The notes under the pieces are model-generated. The model did not search any database, had not been told where the DNA came from, and saw only the letters and a program-made list of their open reading frames with translations. The position numbers and the translations under genes are program-made. This document shows, piece by piece, positions 1 through 6,566 of a stretch of 29,194 nucleotides of DNA. This stretch comes from a virus, in IMG/VR virus record IMGVR_UViG_3300044624_000359, positions 1 through 29,194 of that record. One strand, given 5' to 3'. How positions within the stretch are numbered: the first letter of the stretch is position 1; every line of letters begins with the position of its first letter.

Positions 1-2333
1 AGTCGTACTGTTAGTTTGTCAAAAACATTTTCTCTAAGATCTGCCATTTGAGTAGTAAGTAATACTTTGTCTTTGACTTCTTCAGAAACAGTATCCCTAC
101 TTCCAGCTGAATAGGTACCAAGAAGTTGACTCTGGGTTCCCCTGTCTCGAATTAACTTCCTCATTCGTTGTAGTTCACTCAACACGTCAGATGACATCTC
201 TCCTCTGCGCTCTTGAATGTATTTTATTGGACTTCCGTTTCCTTGGTGTCCTGTAGCATGCGCTTCTAGTTCATTAATAACAGTAGCCATACCAATTGCT
301 TCTGCTTTACCAGAAGCCCTGAGCATGTTAATGTTTTCTTGTACTCTATCTGGTGGGGTGAATAGCATGAACGCAGCCATTGCTGCGGTTCTAGTTACTT
401 CATTTTGAAGACCACCAACAATTAGATCTGCCTTAGCAGCATTAATGGCTGCTCTGTTTGTTCCTGAGAACACACCAGAATAGAACTCATTTTCAGGTGA
501 TGAAAAAGCATCAGCTATTCTAGCATCCCATTCTTCAAGTGGGGTATTGTTTCTGAGTAGATCATCTAGAAAGCTGGAGAAGAACTCCGTGTGTATAAAA
601 CCATTAGCGGGAAGAACAATGTTTGCTTTCTTAAGTTCTGGAGCTAGTTCCTTCCATGATTTTAAAACACCATTCTCTTTATATGGATTAACTCCACCAA
701 GCTGAACCCTTTCGATCATTGCTTCATTAATACGCTCTGGTGATGCGGTGGTCTCTTTGTGTTTTTGAAGGTCATCTATAATCATTAGATTTTCAAGACG
801 TCTTTTAAGAAGTGCGTCGGAATCCCCTGAGCCACCACCGCCAGTTGAGTTCGGTATATCTAGGCGTGTGCTGAGAAAGTTATTAAACTTATCAACAGTT
901 GGTCTAAACGTTTTATAGATAGTTTCATATGGTGCCTTTTCCGCCTCAACCGCATTTGCAGCAGCCACGCTTAATTCGCTTGTGGAATACTTATATGGAA
1001 GAGATTCGCCAAAGAATTTAAGACCACTAACTGTTTGTGTTAGATCTCTAGCAAAGGTTGGAACTCCGGCTTCAACCACCTCGATTAAGTCTTGTTCAAT
1101 ACGGGTGATAGCCAAGTTTCTACGGGAAATTAAACCAGCTCTTTCCGCATCGCTTGCTACTTTAATTGCAGAATCATACGCTGCAATTTCAGCTGTAGCG
1201 GCAGAGATTATAGAATCTACCTGATCGTTTACGGTTTTAACCTGAGACCGTTGAGCCTCTGCCTGTCTCTTAAATGGAGCAAGTGAAATAGAATCTAGTG
1301 CAGTAGTGCGATTATCGTTAACGCCTACAATTACATTATATTCTTCTTTTCCTAAATTATTTGCCGCAAAATTATTATCCCACTTGCCACCAAAAAACTC
1401 CATTGCAAAATCATTCTGCTCTTGTTCAAGAATAGCTTCTGATTTGGAAATGTTAAAGGCAAGTGCATTTAGTTTAGTTTGAACAGATCTATGTTCTTGT
1501 AATTCAGCTTCGGTCTTATCAGCCTTAGACGCTAAACTGTCGGCCTGTTTAGTTAAAGCAGATAGTTGTTCCCACTGCTTACCTAGACTTTTGTTAAGAT
1601 TGATAATCCGATCTTGTCGTTTCTTTTGCGTTGCGTCTTTTACATCCTGAATATTTTTAGCGTTTGCATCACGCATCTTCGCTTGAATCTCAAGAAGTTC
1701 AATCCTTTCTTTACGAACAGCTGCACCAAAGGCTCTATCGCCCATTGTCTTCTGTTCCTTAGCCTCAGCGTCTTGTGCCATTTGACCAAGCTGAGCGATT
1801 CTTTCTTCAAGAGCTAAAGATTGATTGTCGGACGTTAGTAATTTCTCTCTAAACTGTAAGCTGTCATCGTTAAACGCAGACAACTTTACATCGTCTGCGG
1901 TTTCTCGTCTGGCCTTCTGACCGTACAGTTCAAACCCATATGATGTTTGTCTAGCTTGTTCGAGTAGATAGGAACTAGTTTGACCTTCACCATCAGAATC
2001 AATTTCGTATCCAACAATATCTTTAACACCTTTTTTGTATTCTGAGATTTGAGCATCTACTGAATCGAAATCATTAATGGCTGATGCGTGATCAATGCCC
2101 ATCTTTGTTCTTGTCTCAAGATCCTCTAGTAGCTTCTTCTTTTTATTTCTCTTATCTTCAATATCGTAAGATACGAGTTCTGTTCCAAACTTGGCAACAG
2201 ATTCACCAATGGCACCCCAGTCAATTCCTTGACCAACGCCAACGACATTCTCTGGAAGCTTAACTTGTGTTTCTTGATATATTGGTTGATTAGGGGGATT
2301 TAAAAATACCCCCGGTCCTTGCATTTCAATCAT
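1..2333 (-). CDS. Large internal virion protein, N-terminal part (truncated by window edge)
   Basis: The frame is open from an ATG at 2333 to base 1 with no stop, giving at least 777 residues; the C-terminus lies outside. The start overlaps the stop of the preceding gene in an ATGA arrangement. The visible protein is hydrophilic, rich in Glu, Lys, Gln and Ala, and has long predicted helical and coiled-coil stretches (roughly residues 60-420), then a Gly-rich linker (GGGGSG, about residue 500) and more helix. I see no signal peptide, membrane segment or lysozyme/transglycosylase motif in this part. It follows a gp14-like gene and a 322-residue gene. By position, size and composition it most likely corresponds to T7 gp15 or gp16, the core proteins ejected into the cell to make the DNA channel. 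Which of the two cannot be decided here. Reading the frame is direct; the role is inferred from context. Confidence 0.72.
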   Translation of the reverse strand, partial: MIEMQGPGVFLNPPNQPIYQETQVKLPENVVGVGQGIDWGAIGESVAKFGTELVSYDIEDKRNKKKKLLEDLETRTKMGIDHASAINDFDSVDAQISEYKKGVKDIVGYEIDSDGEGQTSSYLLEQARQTSYGFELYGQKARRETADDVKLSAFNDDSLQFREKLLTSDNQSLALEERIAQLGQMAQDAEAKEQKTMGDRAFGAAVRKERIELLEIQAKMRDANAKNIQDVKDATQKKRQDRIINLNKSLGKQWEQLSALTKQADSLASKADKTEAELQEHRSVQTKLNALAFNISKSEAILEQEQNDFAMEFFGGKWDNNFAANNLGKEEYNVIVGVNDNRTTALDSISLAPFKRQAEAQRSQVKTVNDQVDSIISAATAEIAAYDSAIKVASDAERAGLISRRNLAITRIEQDLIEVVEAGVPTFARDLTQTVSGLKFFGESLPYKYSTSELSVAAANAVEAEKAPYETIYKTFRPTVDKFNNFLSTRLDIPNSTGGGGSGDSDALLKRRLENLMIIDDLQKHKETTASPERINEAMIERVQLGGVNPYKENGVLKSWKELAPELKKANIVLPANGFIHTEFFSSFLDDLLRNNTPLEEWDARIADAFSSPENEFYSGVFSGTNRAAINAAKADLIVGGLQNEVTRTAAMAAFMLFTPPDRVQENINMLRASGKAEAIGMATVINELEAHATGHQGNGSPIKYIQERRGEMSSDVLSELQRMRKLIRDRGTQSQLLGTYSAGSRDTVSEEVKDKVLLTTQMADLRENVFDKLTVR

Positions 2334-3298
2334 CTAAGTAAGTCCTCTATAGATAGGGAATCAGCTAGCATCTCTTCACCAGAGGCAAAGGGATCTATCT
2401 CAGCCCGTCTGTTAAAGCCCTGTTGAATCGCAGCTGGAATATCTTGCTTTGGCATTGCGCCTAAGATTGTTGACCACTCAGATACATCCATGTTTGGTAG
2501 CATCTGTAGGCCAGCACCTGTTACCGCTCTGTTGTTCATTTCCTGTGTTGCGATACCAGTATCCAAACCTTCAATCACAGCTTTTTCAAATAATGGCTTA
2601 GCCATCTTTGTAATGATTTCTGTTTCTGGACCAAGCCCAACACCGCCAGCCTCTGCCGAATTTGTTAATGCAAATGCTGGGTGAATAGAACCATCCTTAT
2701 TCATAGTTGCAAAACGACCATCAACAATAGACGCACTATCAAGTAGACCCATAAGCTCTAACTTAATCATGTCATCTACGTGAATCTCAGCTGGAACGTC
2801 TGGATCTAATTGATCAAACCCAAAGTTCTGAATCTTATTTTCAAGAACCTTGCGATATGCAAGCTGTGACTTGCTGAGATTTTGTGACGTTACTTCTTGT
2901 TCTGTGTTTGCTAACTCTGGGGATAGCTCTTGGTTTAACCACGATGGTGCCTTGGTCATTGTGTTTCGTAAAGACGATTCCCGTGCAGCTGGATCGGTTG
3001 GCTTCTTAACTTGAGACCGTAACCAATCCTTAGCTTGATCTGGACTGCCAGGAAACTCCTGCTCAGCTTCAGACCAAAACTCATCAGCGTTGTCTGAAGA
3101 GACATCCTTAAGAGAGTCTTGGTACCACTTTTCGAAGGCATCAAACGGATCGTTATAGATAGACTTAAAGATATCCTTACGCTTCTTTACACGATCTAGT
3201 GTATTGACCTTCTTCTTTGCGGTTGTAAGGCGTTGTGTTTCTGGTTGTTGACCTGTGGCAATTTCAAACAGCTTCTGTAGTTTGTTTTGATTAAGCAT
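2330..3298 (-). CDS. Hypothetical virion-associated protein in internal core cluster
   Basis: A 322-residue protein whose ATG overlaps the stop of the gp14-like gene (TAATG) and whose TGA overlaps the next ATG (ATGA), so it is probably translationally coupled to both. It is soluble and mixed acidic/basic. A Lys-rich stretch near residues 28-45 is followed by an acidic, Trp-containing helical section (residues 50-100) and a middle and C-terminal part without recognisable motifs. No transmembrane segment is apparent. It sits exactly where T7 places gp15 (747 residues), but it is less than half that length. It could be a reduced gp15 equivalent, an additional core component, or a chaperone-like partner. 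I do not recognise a family; the assignment as a virion protein rests on its neighbours. Confidence 0.6.
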   Translation of the reverse strand: MLNQNKLQKLFEIATGQQPETQRLTTAKKKVNTLDRVKKRKDIFKSIYNDPFDAFEKWYQDSLKDVSSDNADEFWSEAEQEFPGSPDQAKDWLRSQVKKPTDPAARESSLRNTMTKAPSWLNQELSPELANTEQEVTSQNLSKSQLAYRKVLENKIQNFGFDQLDPDVPAEIHVDDMIKLELMGLLDSASIVDGRFATMNKDGSIHPAFALTNSAEAGGVGLGPETEIITKMAKPLFEKAVIEGLDTGIATQEMNNRAVTGAGLQMLPNMDVSEWSTILGAMPKQDIPAAIQQGFNRRAEIDPFASGEEMLADSLSIEDLLR

Positions 3299-3936
3299 TA
3301 TTTTGCTGCCCTATATGCGCCGACACCAGCAGATAGACCAGACATGAGTCCAGTAGCCAAGCCAGTTGCCATAATGTTTGAGGACGAATTAACAATACCG
3401 CCAGTAGTTTCCATAACAACCATTTGCTCTGGTGCTGCTAGGTTTCGTTGTCCTAAGACATTTGCACGTTGAGTTGAAATATCTTGCATTGCATTCATGT
3501 AGTTTACACGCATTGCTTTAGACATTCTTTGTGCTTCTGTTGCGGCTTGTCTAAGCGTTGCTCTAACGGATGCTGAATCCAATGAAATACCACTAGAGGA
3601 TGCAGACGCAAGAGCTTGATCTGTAACCTGACGTGTTTTCTTGCTTAGTTCAGATGTGGCATTTTGATATGCCTTGGTTCCGTAATACTGAGCAGCTACT
3701 GCTTGTTGTAATGAGGATCGTTCTAACTGTCTATTAGTGTGGTATTGTGCTTGCCACTGTCTAAGAATGTTTCTATTTTGTGATTCATTAGCCCAACGAT
3801 TCTGAAAGTTCTGTTGGTCTTGTTGCATCTGCTGGGCTTGAGCCTGAGCATCTGCTTGTGCAGCTCCGCTTTGTGCGCTTAAGATTCCAGAACCAGCTGC
3901 CATGCCACCAACAATAAGCGCCGTAAAGATTGGCAT
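3298..3936 (-). CDS. Internal virion protein, T7 gp14-like
   Basis: I start this at the ATG at 3936 (212 residues) rather than eight codons upstream, because AGGAG lies five bases before it and it begins one base after the terminase stop. The N-terminus is hydrophobic and glycine-rich (PIFTALIVGGMAAGSG), followed by an Ala/Gln-rich helix, a long helical middle and a hydrophobic Gly/Ala/Met-rich end. This matches the architecture of T7 gp14 (196 residues): an N-terminal hydrophobic patch, a Gln-rich helix, then a conserved-looking block (SSGISLDSASVRATLRQ here) similar in placement to a gp14 block before the C-terminal helix. In T7, gp14 is an inner-core protein ejected first to form a pore in the outer membrane. 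Unlike T7, the gene follows the large terminase. Family call is by eye and fairly good. Confidence 0.7.
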   Translation of the reverse strand: MPIFTALIVGGMAAGSGILSAQSGAAQADAQAQAQQMQQDQQNFQNRWANESQNRNILRQWQAQYHTNRQLERSSLQQAVAAQYYGTKAYQNATSELSKKTRQVTDQALASASSSGISLDSASVRATLRQAATEAQRMSKAMRVNYMNAMQDISTQRANVLGQRNLAAPEQMVVMETTGGIVNSSSNIMATGLATGLMSGLSAGVGAYRAAK

Positions 3937-3937
3937 A

Positions 3938-5608
3938 TTATCTCCTGTAGAAATTATCAATTATAGAGCCGTGTCGTTTATTGACACGCTCTTGTGCTTC
4001 AACGATACCCCGATACTTCTCACCAAGTAGACCAACAATACGCTTATTGCTGAGCCATTCCTTGACGGTATCGCGGTGTTCTCTGTCTACGTTTCTTTGG
4101 ATAATCTCATCTGGTGTGATGACCAGATTATCTACCCAGAGTTTTACAATACTGGCGAGAACGTCAACACGGTCATCGTGCTTTAACGCTCCCCGCTTAT
4201 TTTGCATTCTTGAGATTTGGATTTGTGTTTCCTTTGATCGAATAGCTTCGGTATCAAAGATCAATCGGTGTTGAGACATTACAGGCTCTAGTGTATCTAA
4301 GATTCTTTTCTCTTTAGCTCCCGATACTTTGAACTCTTCAATCGCAACACGACCACAGATTCCATATACAATAGGTCTAAGCAATGACGTAAACATACCG
4401 TCTCCGTAGTTTGCTTCGACCATGATGGTTGATACTTGATATTGATTTGCAATCTTTGCAATTCGACCCAAAGTAATATCATCATAGCCACCGGGTAGAC
4501 CATCTAGTTCGTGGATAACAATGTATCCATTCACGAAGGATGCCACACAGTAAGCTGTTTCGTCTGCACCACGACCAGAGGGGTCGATACACAATCTGGT
4601 ATCAACATACTTGGTCATCGTAGCAGATGCCCACATGGGGCCATACAAGAGATCTCCATTCAAGCCATAGCTAGGAATGTCTAGTGGCTTGTTTCTTGCC
4701 CACACGACCTTCTCTGGAAATACCTCTGGAGATACGTCCATGACAACAAGATCCTCAAGCTTTAGAGGATGCTTGCTGGCATCGCTAAGGGATGGGTCAA
4801 GCAAGTAGTGCAAAGCAAACTGCCGTGGTCCAATCTTAGCTAGGCGTTCCTCTAGAATGTGCTGAGGAAAGCGCATGGGATCTACAGTATCTCCGGGTTG
4901 TCCCTCAAGATCAGAGATGTATTCGTGACAGTGTAACCACTGAGACTCAATCTCTGGATCTGGGATGACAGCAGGAAACTTTACAATCTCATAGGGTAGA
5001 CGTAGATAGATTGAATCCGTACTTTGATACGTACCCAAGAATACAATCCTACCGTATGGAACTGGATTTCTAATCTGCTCTAGTTCTGTTAACTTGTCTA
5101 ACAACTTCTGTCGAGCTTGAGGACTATCGGAGTTCTTCTCAATCTCAATATCGTCAGCCAACACATAATCTGCGTGGCTACCTGTAATCTGTCCTGTGAT
5201 ACCCTTGGCATAACAAGACAAGTCCTGACCAACCTTATCCCGAATACCAACATTAAAACCAAAGGCTGAGTCTTTATCGTGTTCCTTTGGAAGTAGGTGT
5301 TTCATGTAGGGGACTAAACTCAGGATCTGACGAACCTGAGAAATAAACTTGATGGCCTTGTCCTGTGTTGCAGACAAGACCATGATTGTTGTGTTTGGAT
5401 TGTTTAACAATAACCACGAAGCATACATAGCAACGATGGTTGACTTGCCAGCACCACGACCAGCTTGGAGCTGCATATCCTTGGGGCCATTCTGTACACA
5501 CTCAGCGATTGCATACTGAAGTGGGCTTGGCTCACCAAGTCCAAGGTACTTCATACAAAAGAAGCAATGATTTCGAAAGTCTTCTAAGACTTCATCTGGT
5601 ACTTGCAT
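3938..5608 (-). CDS. terL: Terminase large subunit (T7 gp19-like ATPase/nuclease)
   Basis: This 556-residue protein is the packaging motor: it pumps DNA into the prohead through the portal and cuts the concatemer. The ATPase half shows a Walker A motif GRGAGKST at residues 50-57, a hydrophobic strand ending in acidic residues (YVLADDIE, 148-155) as Walker B and catalytic Glu, and LGTYQS (191-196) as the coupling motif seen in T7 gp19. The RNase H-like nuclease half shows the acidic set expected for metal binding: LCIDPSGRG (D342), MVEAN (E398) and KHDDR (D478/D479). Length is close to T7 gp19 (586). An excellent Shine-Dalgarno (AAAGGAGG) precedes the ATG. It is preceded by a structured non-coding gap and followed within one base by the gp14-like gene, an order unlike T7. 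Confidence 0.95.
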   Translation of the reverse strand: MQVPDEVLEDFRNHCFFCMKYLGLGEPSPLQYAIAECVQNGPKDMQLQAGRGAGKSTIVAMYASWLLLNNPNTTIMVLSATQDKAIKFISQVRQILSLVPYMKHLLPKEHDKDSAFGFNVGIRDKVGQDLSCYAKGITGQITGSHADYVLADDIEIEKNSDSPQARQKLLDKLTELEQIRNPVPYGRIVFLGTYQSTDSIYLRLPYEIVKFPAVIPDPEIESQWLHCHEYISDLEGQPGDTVDPMRFPQHILEERLAKIGPRQFALHYLLDPSLSDASKHPLKLEDLVVMDVSPEVFPEKVVWARNKPLDIPSYGLNGDLLYGPMWASATMTKYVDTRLCIDPSGRGADETAYCVASFVNGYIVIHELDGLPGGYDDITLGRIAKIANQYQVSTIMVEANYGDGMFTSLLRPIVYGICGRVAIEEFKVSGAKEKRILDTLEPVMSQHRLIFDTEAIRSKETQIQISRMQNKRGALKHDDRVDVLASIVKLWVDNLVITPDEIIQRNVDREHRDTVKEWLSNKRIVGLLGEKYRGIVEAQERVNKRHGSIIDNFYRR

Positions 5609-5627
5609 GAGTACCTCCTTTCAAATA

Positions 5628-5655
5628 GGAGGGTAGACCTACCGATCTACCCTCC
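5628..5655 (-). other. Perfect inverted repeat upstream of terL
   Basis: Ten bases (5628-5637, ggagggtaga) are repeated exactly in reverse complement at 5646-5655, with an eight-base spacer that can add a C-G and a G-U pair and leave a four-base loop. It lies about seven bases upstream of the terL Shine-Dalgarno. The T-rich tail on the minus strand is weak (TATTTG), so I do not call it an intrinsic terminator. It could be an RNA processing site or a roadblock that regulates terminase translation. Confidence 0.7.
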
Positions 5656-5668
5656 CGTAGCGAAATTC

Positions 5669-5689
5669 CCGGCGCAATTGATTGCCCGG
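5669..5689 (-). other. Strong hairpin with one bulged G in terminase gap
   Basis: On the minus strand, CCGG-GCAA-(UCAA)-UUGC-G-CCGG forms eight base pairs with a single bulged G and a four-base loop. It sits in the middle of the structured gap, about 13 bases upstream of the larger perfect stem. No T-tract follows, so it is not an intrinsic terminator. Confidence 0.6.
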
Positions 5690-5740
5690 TAGAGCGGCCA
5701 TAATACACCAGCCTATCATAGCGGGTGCGGCCAATATAGA

Positions 5741-5773
5741 CTAGTCCCAGCTTGCGCTGTCTATGCGGACTAG
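5741..5773 (-). other. Stem with GCAA tetraloop at end of small terminase gene
   Basis: On the minus strand a seven-base arm CUAGUCC (5773-5767) pairs with GGACUAG (5747-5741). Inside it CAGC-GCAA-GCUG makes a GNRA-capped stem, leaving a seven-base bulge GCAUAGA on one side. The bases just after the stem (UCUAU, 5740-5736) complement AUAGA in that bulge, so a pseudoknot is possible. The first arm contains the stop codon of the small terminase gene. Confidence 0.55.
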
Positions 5774-5970
5774 GCTTGTTTCTTGAGCTTAAAGGGAGAT
5801 AGTCCCTCTAAGGTTTCAGCCCTGACGGCTGGAATTGTGTCTGATTTATTATCTGCAACTACCCGTGCGACTACTTGATATAGTCCAGGTGATCGCTTAT
5901 CGGGATCGCTAAGATCTTCAATCAGACAATCAATGAGAAGATCCTTTAGTGTGTTGATTCCCTTGTCCAT
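5770..5970 (-). CDS. terS: Terminase small subunit (T7 gp18-like)
   Basis: A 66-residue protein, shorter than T7 gp18 (89 residues). The N-terminal segment is a helix ending in LSDPDKRSPGLYQVV (about residues 20-34). This closely resembles the LSDDERRSPQLYNAI stretch of T7 gp18 and is the main reason for the call. The C-terminus is basic (KLKKQA). Small terminases recognise concatemer DNA and regulate the large subunit. The ATG lies three bases after the preceding stop, with only a weak Shine-Dalgarno, so coupling is likely. The gene for the large subunit follows, but separated by a structured gap rather than by spanin genes as in T7. The similarity is short, so moderate-to-good confidence. 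Confidence 0.75.
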   Translation of the reverse strand: MDKGINTLKDLLIDCLIEDLSDPDKRSPGLYQVVARVVADNKSDTIPAVRAETLEGLSPFKLKKQA

Positions 5971-5973
5971 GTG

Positions 5974-6309
5974 TCACTTCTTTTTCTTTTTGTTCTGGTA
6001 TCGCTCAAGAAGGCGGCGACCCTTTGAAACCGCAGAAGCTTTATCACCATAGTGATTCCATGCCTCTAGGCTTAGCTTGAGTCGGGTCTTACGTCCCTTC
6101 TCATCCTTTAGTGGTCCAGCTGCAGAACCCATTCTAACTAAGAATGAACCCTGTCTACGAATTTCCTCTGGTGTCTTTGGCGAACGGCCAACAGGTGCCT
6201 TTAGGTTTGATCCAGTTGCTCTGTTATATTTGTTTCGACCAGCTTGGGTAAGACCACCCTTTGGATTCTTATCCTTCTTGGTCATGGAGACTGATGGTTT
6301 CTTTGGCAT
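5974..6309 (-). CDS. Small basic phage protein, DUF6321-like
   Basis: A 111-residue, strongly basic protein ending in a run of five lysines. It carries a block I recognise from many phage genomes: GGLTQAGRNKYNRATGSNLK (about residues 18-37), then a K-x-P region, RRQGSFLVRM (about 51-60), a D-x-x-G-R-x-T-R-L segment and GRRLLERY near the end. I recall this block as DUF6321. Function is not known to me; the composition suggests nucleic-acid or capsid contact. The start overlaps the stop of the 38-residue gene (TAATG). Its place immediately before the terminase genes makes a packaging or late-assembly role possible, but that is inference. Confidence 0.72.
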   Translation of the reverse strand: MPKKPSVSMTKKDKNPKGGLTQAGRNKYNRATGSNLKAPVGRSPKTPEEIRRQGSFLVRMGSAAGPLKDEKGRKTRLKLSLEAWNHYGDKASAVSKGRRLLERYQNKKKKK

Positions 6310-6425
6310 TACTTCTTCTTCTTTGGTGCCTTCTTCATAGGCTTACCTGTCTTCTTAGCAGCGGCCTTAGCCATTGCCATACCCTTAGCAGTATATGGGA
6401 ATTCCTTCTTTCCAACCTTAGGCAT
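6309..6425 (-). CDS. 38-residue Lys-rich basic peptide
   Basis: A short frame I read directly: ATG at 6425, TAA at 6309-6311. The start overlaps the TGA of the upstream 43-residue gene (TGATG) and the stop overlaps the ATG of the next gene (TAATG), so it fits precisely into a coupled chain. The product begins MPKVGKKEFPYTAKG and contains 14 lysines in 38 residues, ending KKKK. I associate short peptides with this FPYT-x-KG start with marine phages; no function is known to me. It may bind DNA or RNA. The perfect fit between two overlapping genes is strong support that it is real. Confidence 0.72.
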   Translation of the reverse strand: MPKVGKKEFPYTAKGMAMAKAAAKKTGKPMKKAPKKKK

Positions 6426-6556
6426 CACTTGCCTCCCTTGAAAAGCTTTGCAAGGGCAGTGATTGGAACAATGTGTGCGGCAATGTAGCCGACAACTAAA
6501 GTGAGGCCAGCAAACCAGATGCTGCCAAGTAACGATTCGAATGAAGCTAAAATCAT
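6425..6556 (-). CDS. 43-residue single-span membrane peptide (possible holin)
   Basis: Read directly: ATG at 6556, TGA at 6425-6427, with a good Shine-Dalgarno (TAAGGAG) that overlaps the stop of the preceding gene. The peptide has one hydrophobic span of about 22 residues (SIWFAGLTLVVGYIAAHIVP, from residue 12) and a short basic C-terminus (KLFKGGK). It occupies the slot between tail fibre and small terminase where T7 encodes its holin gp17.5 (67 residues). A holin or lysis-accessory role is therefore plausible, but the peptide is very short and the assignment rests on position and topology only. Confidence 0.65.
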   Translation of the reverse strand: MILASFESLLGSIWFAGLTLVVGYIAAHIVPITALAKLFKGGK

Positions 6557-6566
6557 TTGTTTCTCC

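Larger units (their letters stand above)
5609..5769 (-). ncRNA. Structured GC-rich gap between terminase genes (candidate cis-RNA)
   Basis: This is the longest non-coding gap in the window. Its base composition is visibly richer in G and C than the genes on either side. Read on the transcribed (minus) strand it holds a series of possible stems: one at 5741-5773 with a GCAA tetraloop, a weaker one near 5696-5732, a strong one at 5669-5689 with a UCAA loop, and a long perfect stem at 5628-5655 just before the terL Shine-Dalgarno. No ATG-initiated reading frame with a ribosome binding site fits. Possible roles are an RNase III processing site (T7 has R18.5 in a comparable place), a translational control element for terL, a pac/cos-related signal or a self-cleaving RNA. 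I do not recognise a named RNA family. The structure is seen in sequence; function is unassigned. Confidence 0.5.

Noticed and set aside
3937-3960. Longer N-terminus for the gp14-like protein
   Set aside because: The extra eight residues overlap terL and lack a ribosome binding site, whereas the internal ATG has AGGAG at good spacing and abuts the terL stop.
5628-5655. Intrinsic terminator before terL
   Set aside because: The stem is perfect, but the following bases on the minus strand (TATTTGAAAGG) lack a T-tract, and terminating here would cut off terL and the internal virion genes.
5639-5719. 26-residue ATG frame in the terminase gap
   Set aside because: No ribosome binding site, overlaps several stems, and its content (MIGWCIMAALPGNQL) resembles nothing known to me.
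5700-5735. T7-type or sigma70 promoter in the terminase gap (CCGCTATGATAGG)
   Set aside because: There is a TATGAT but no matching -35 box at proper spacing, and the similarity to the T7 class III consensus is limited to a few bases.
5595-5773. Open frame without ATG across the terminase gap (minus strand; reads LVYIGRTRYDRLVYYGR...)
   Set aside because: It is open and looks protein-like in places, but has no ATG, only weak GTG/CTG choices and no Shine-Dalgarno. The base-paired stems explain the composition better. A conserved peptide in relatives would change this view.
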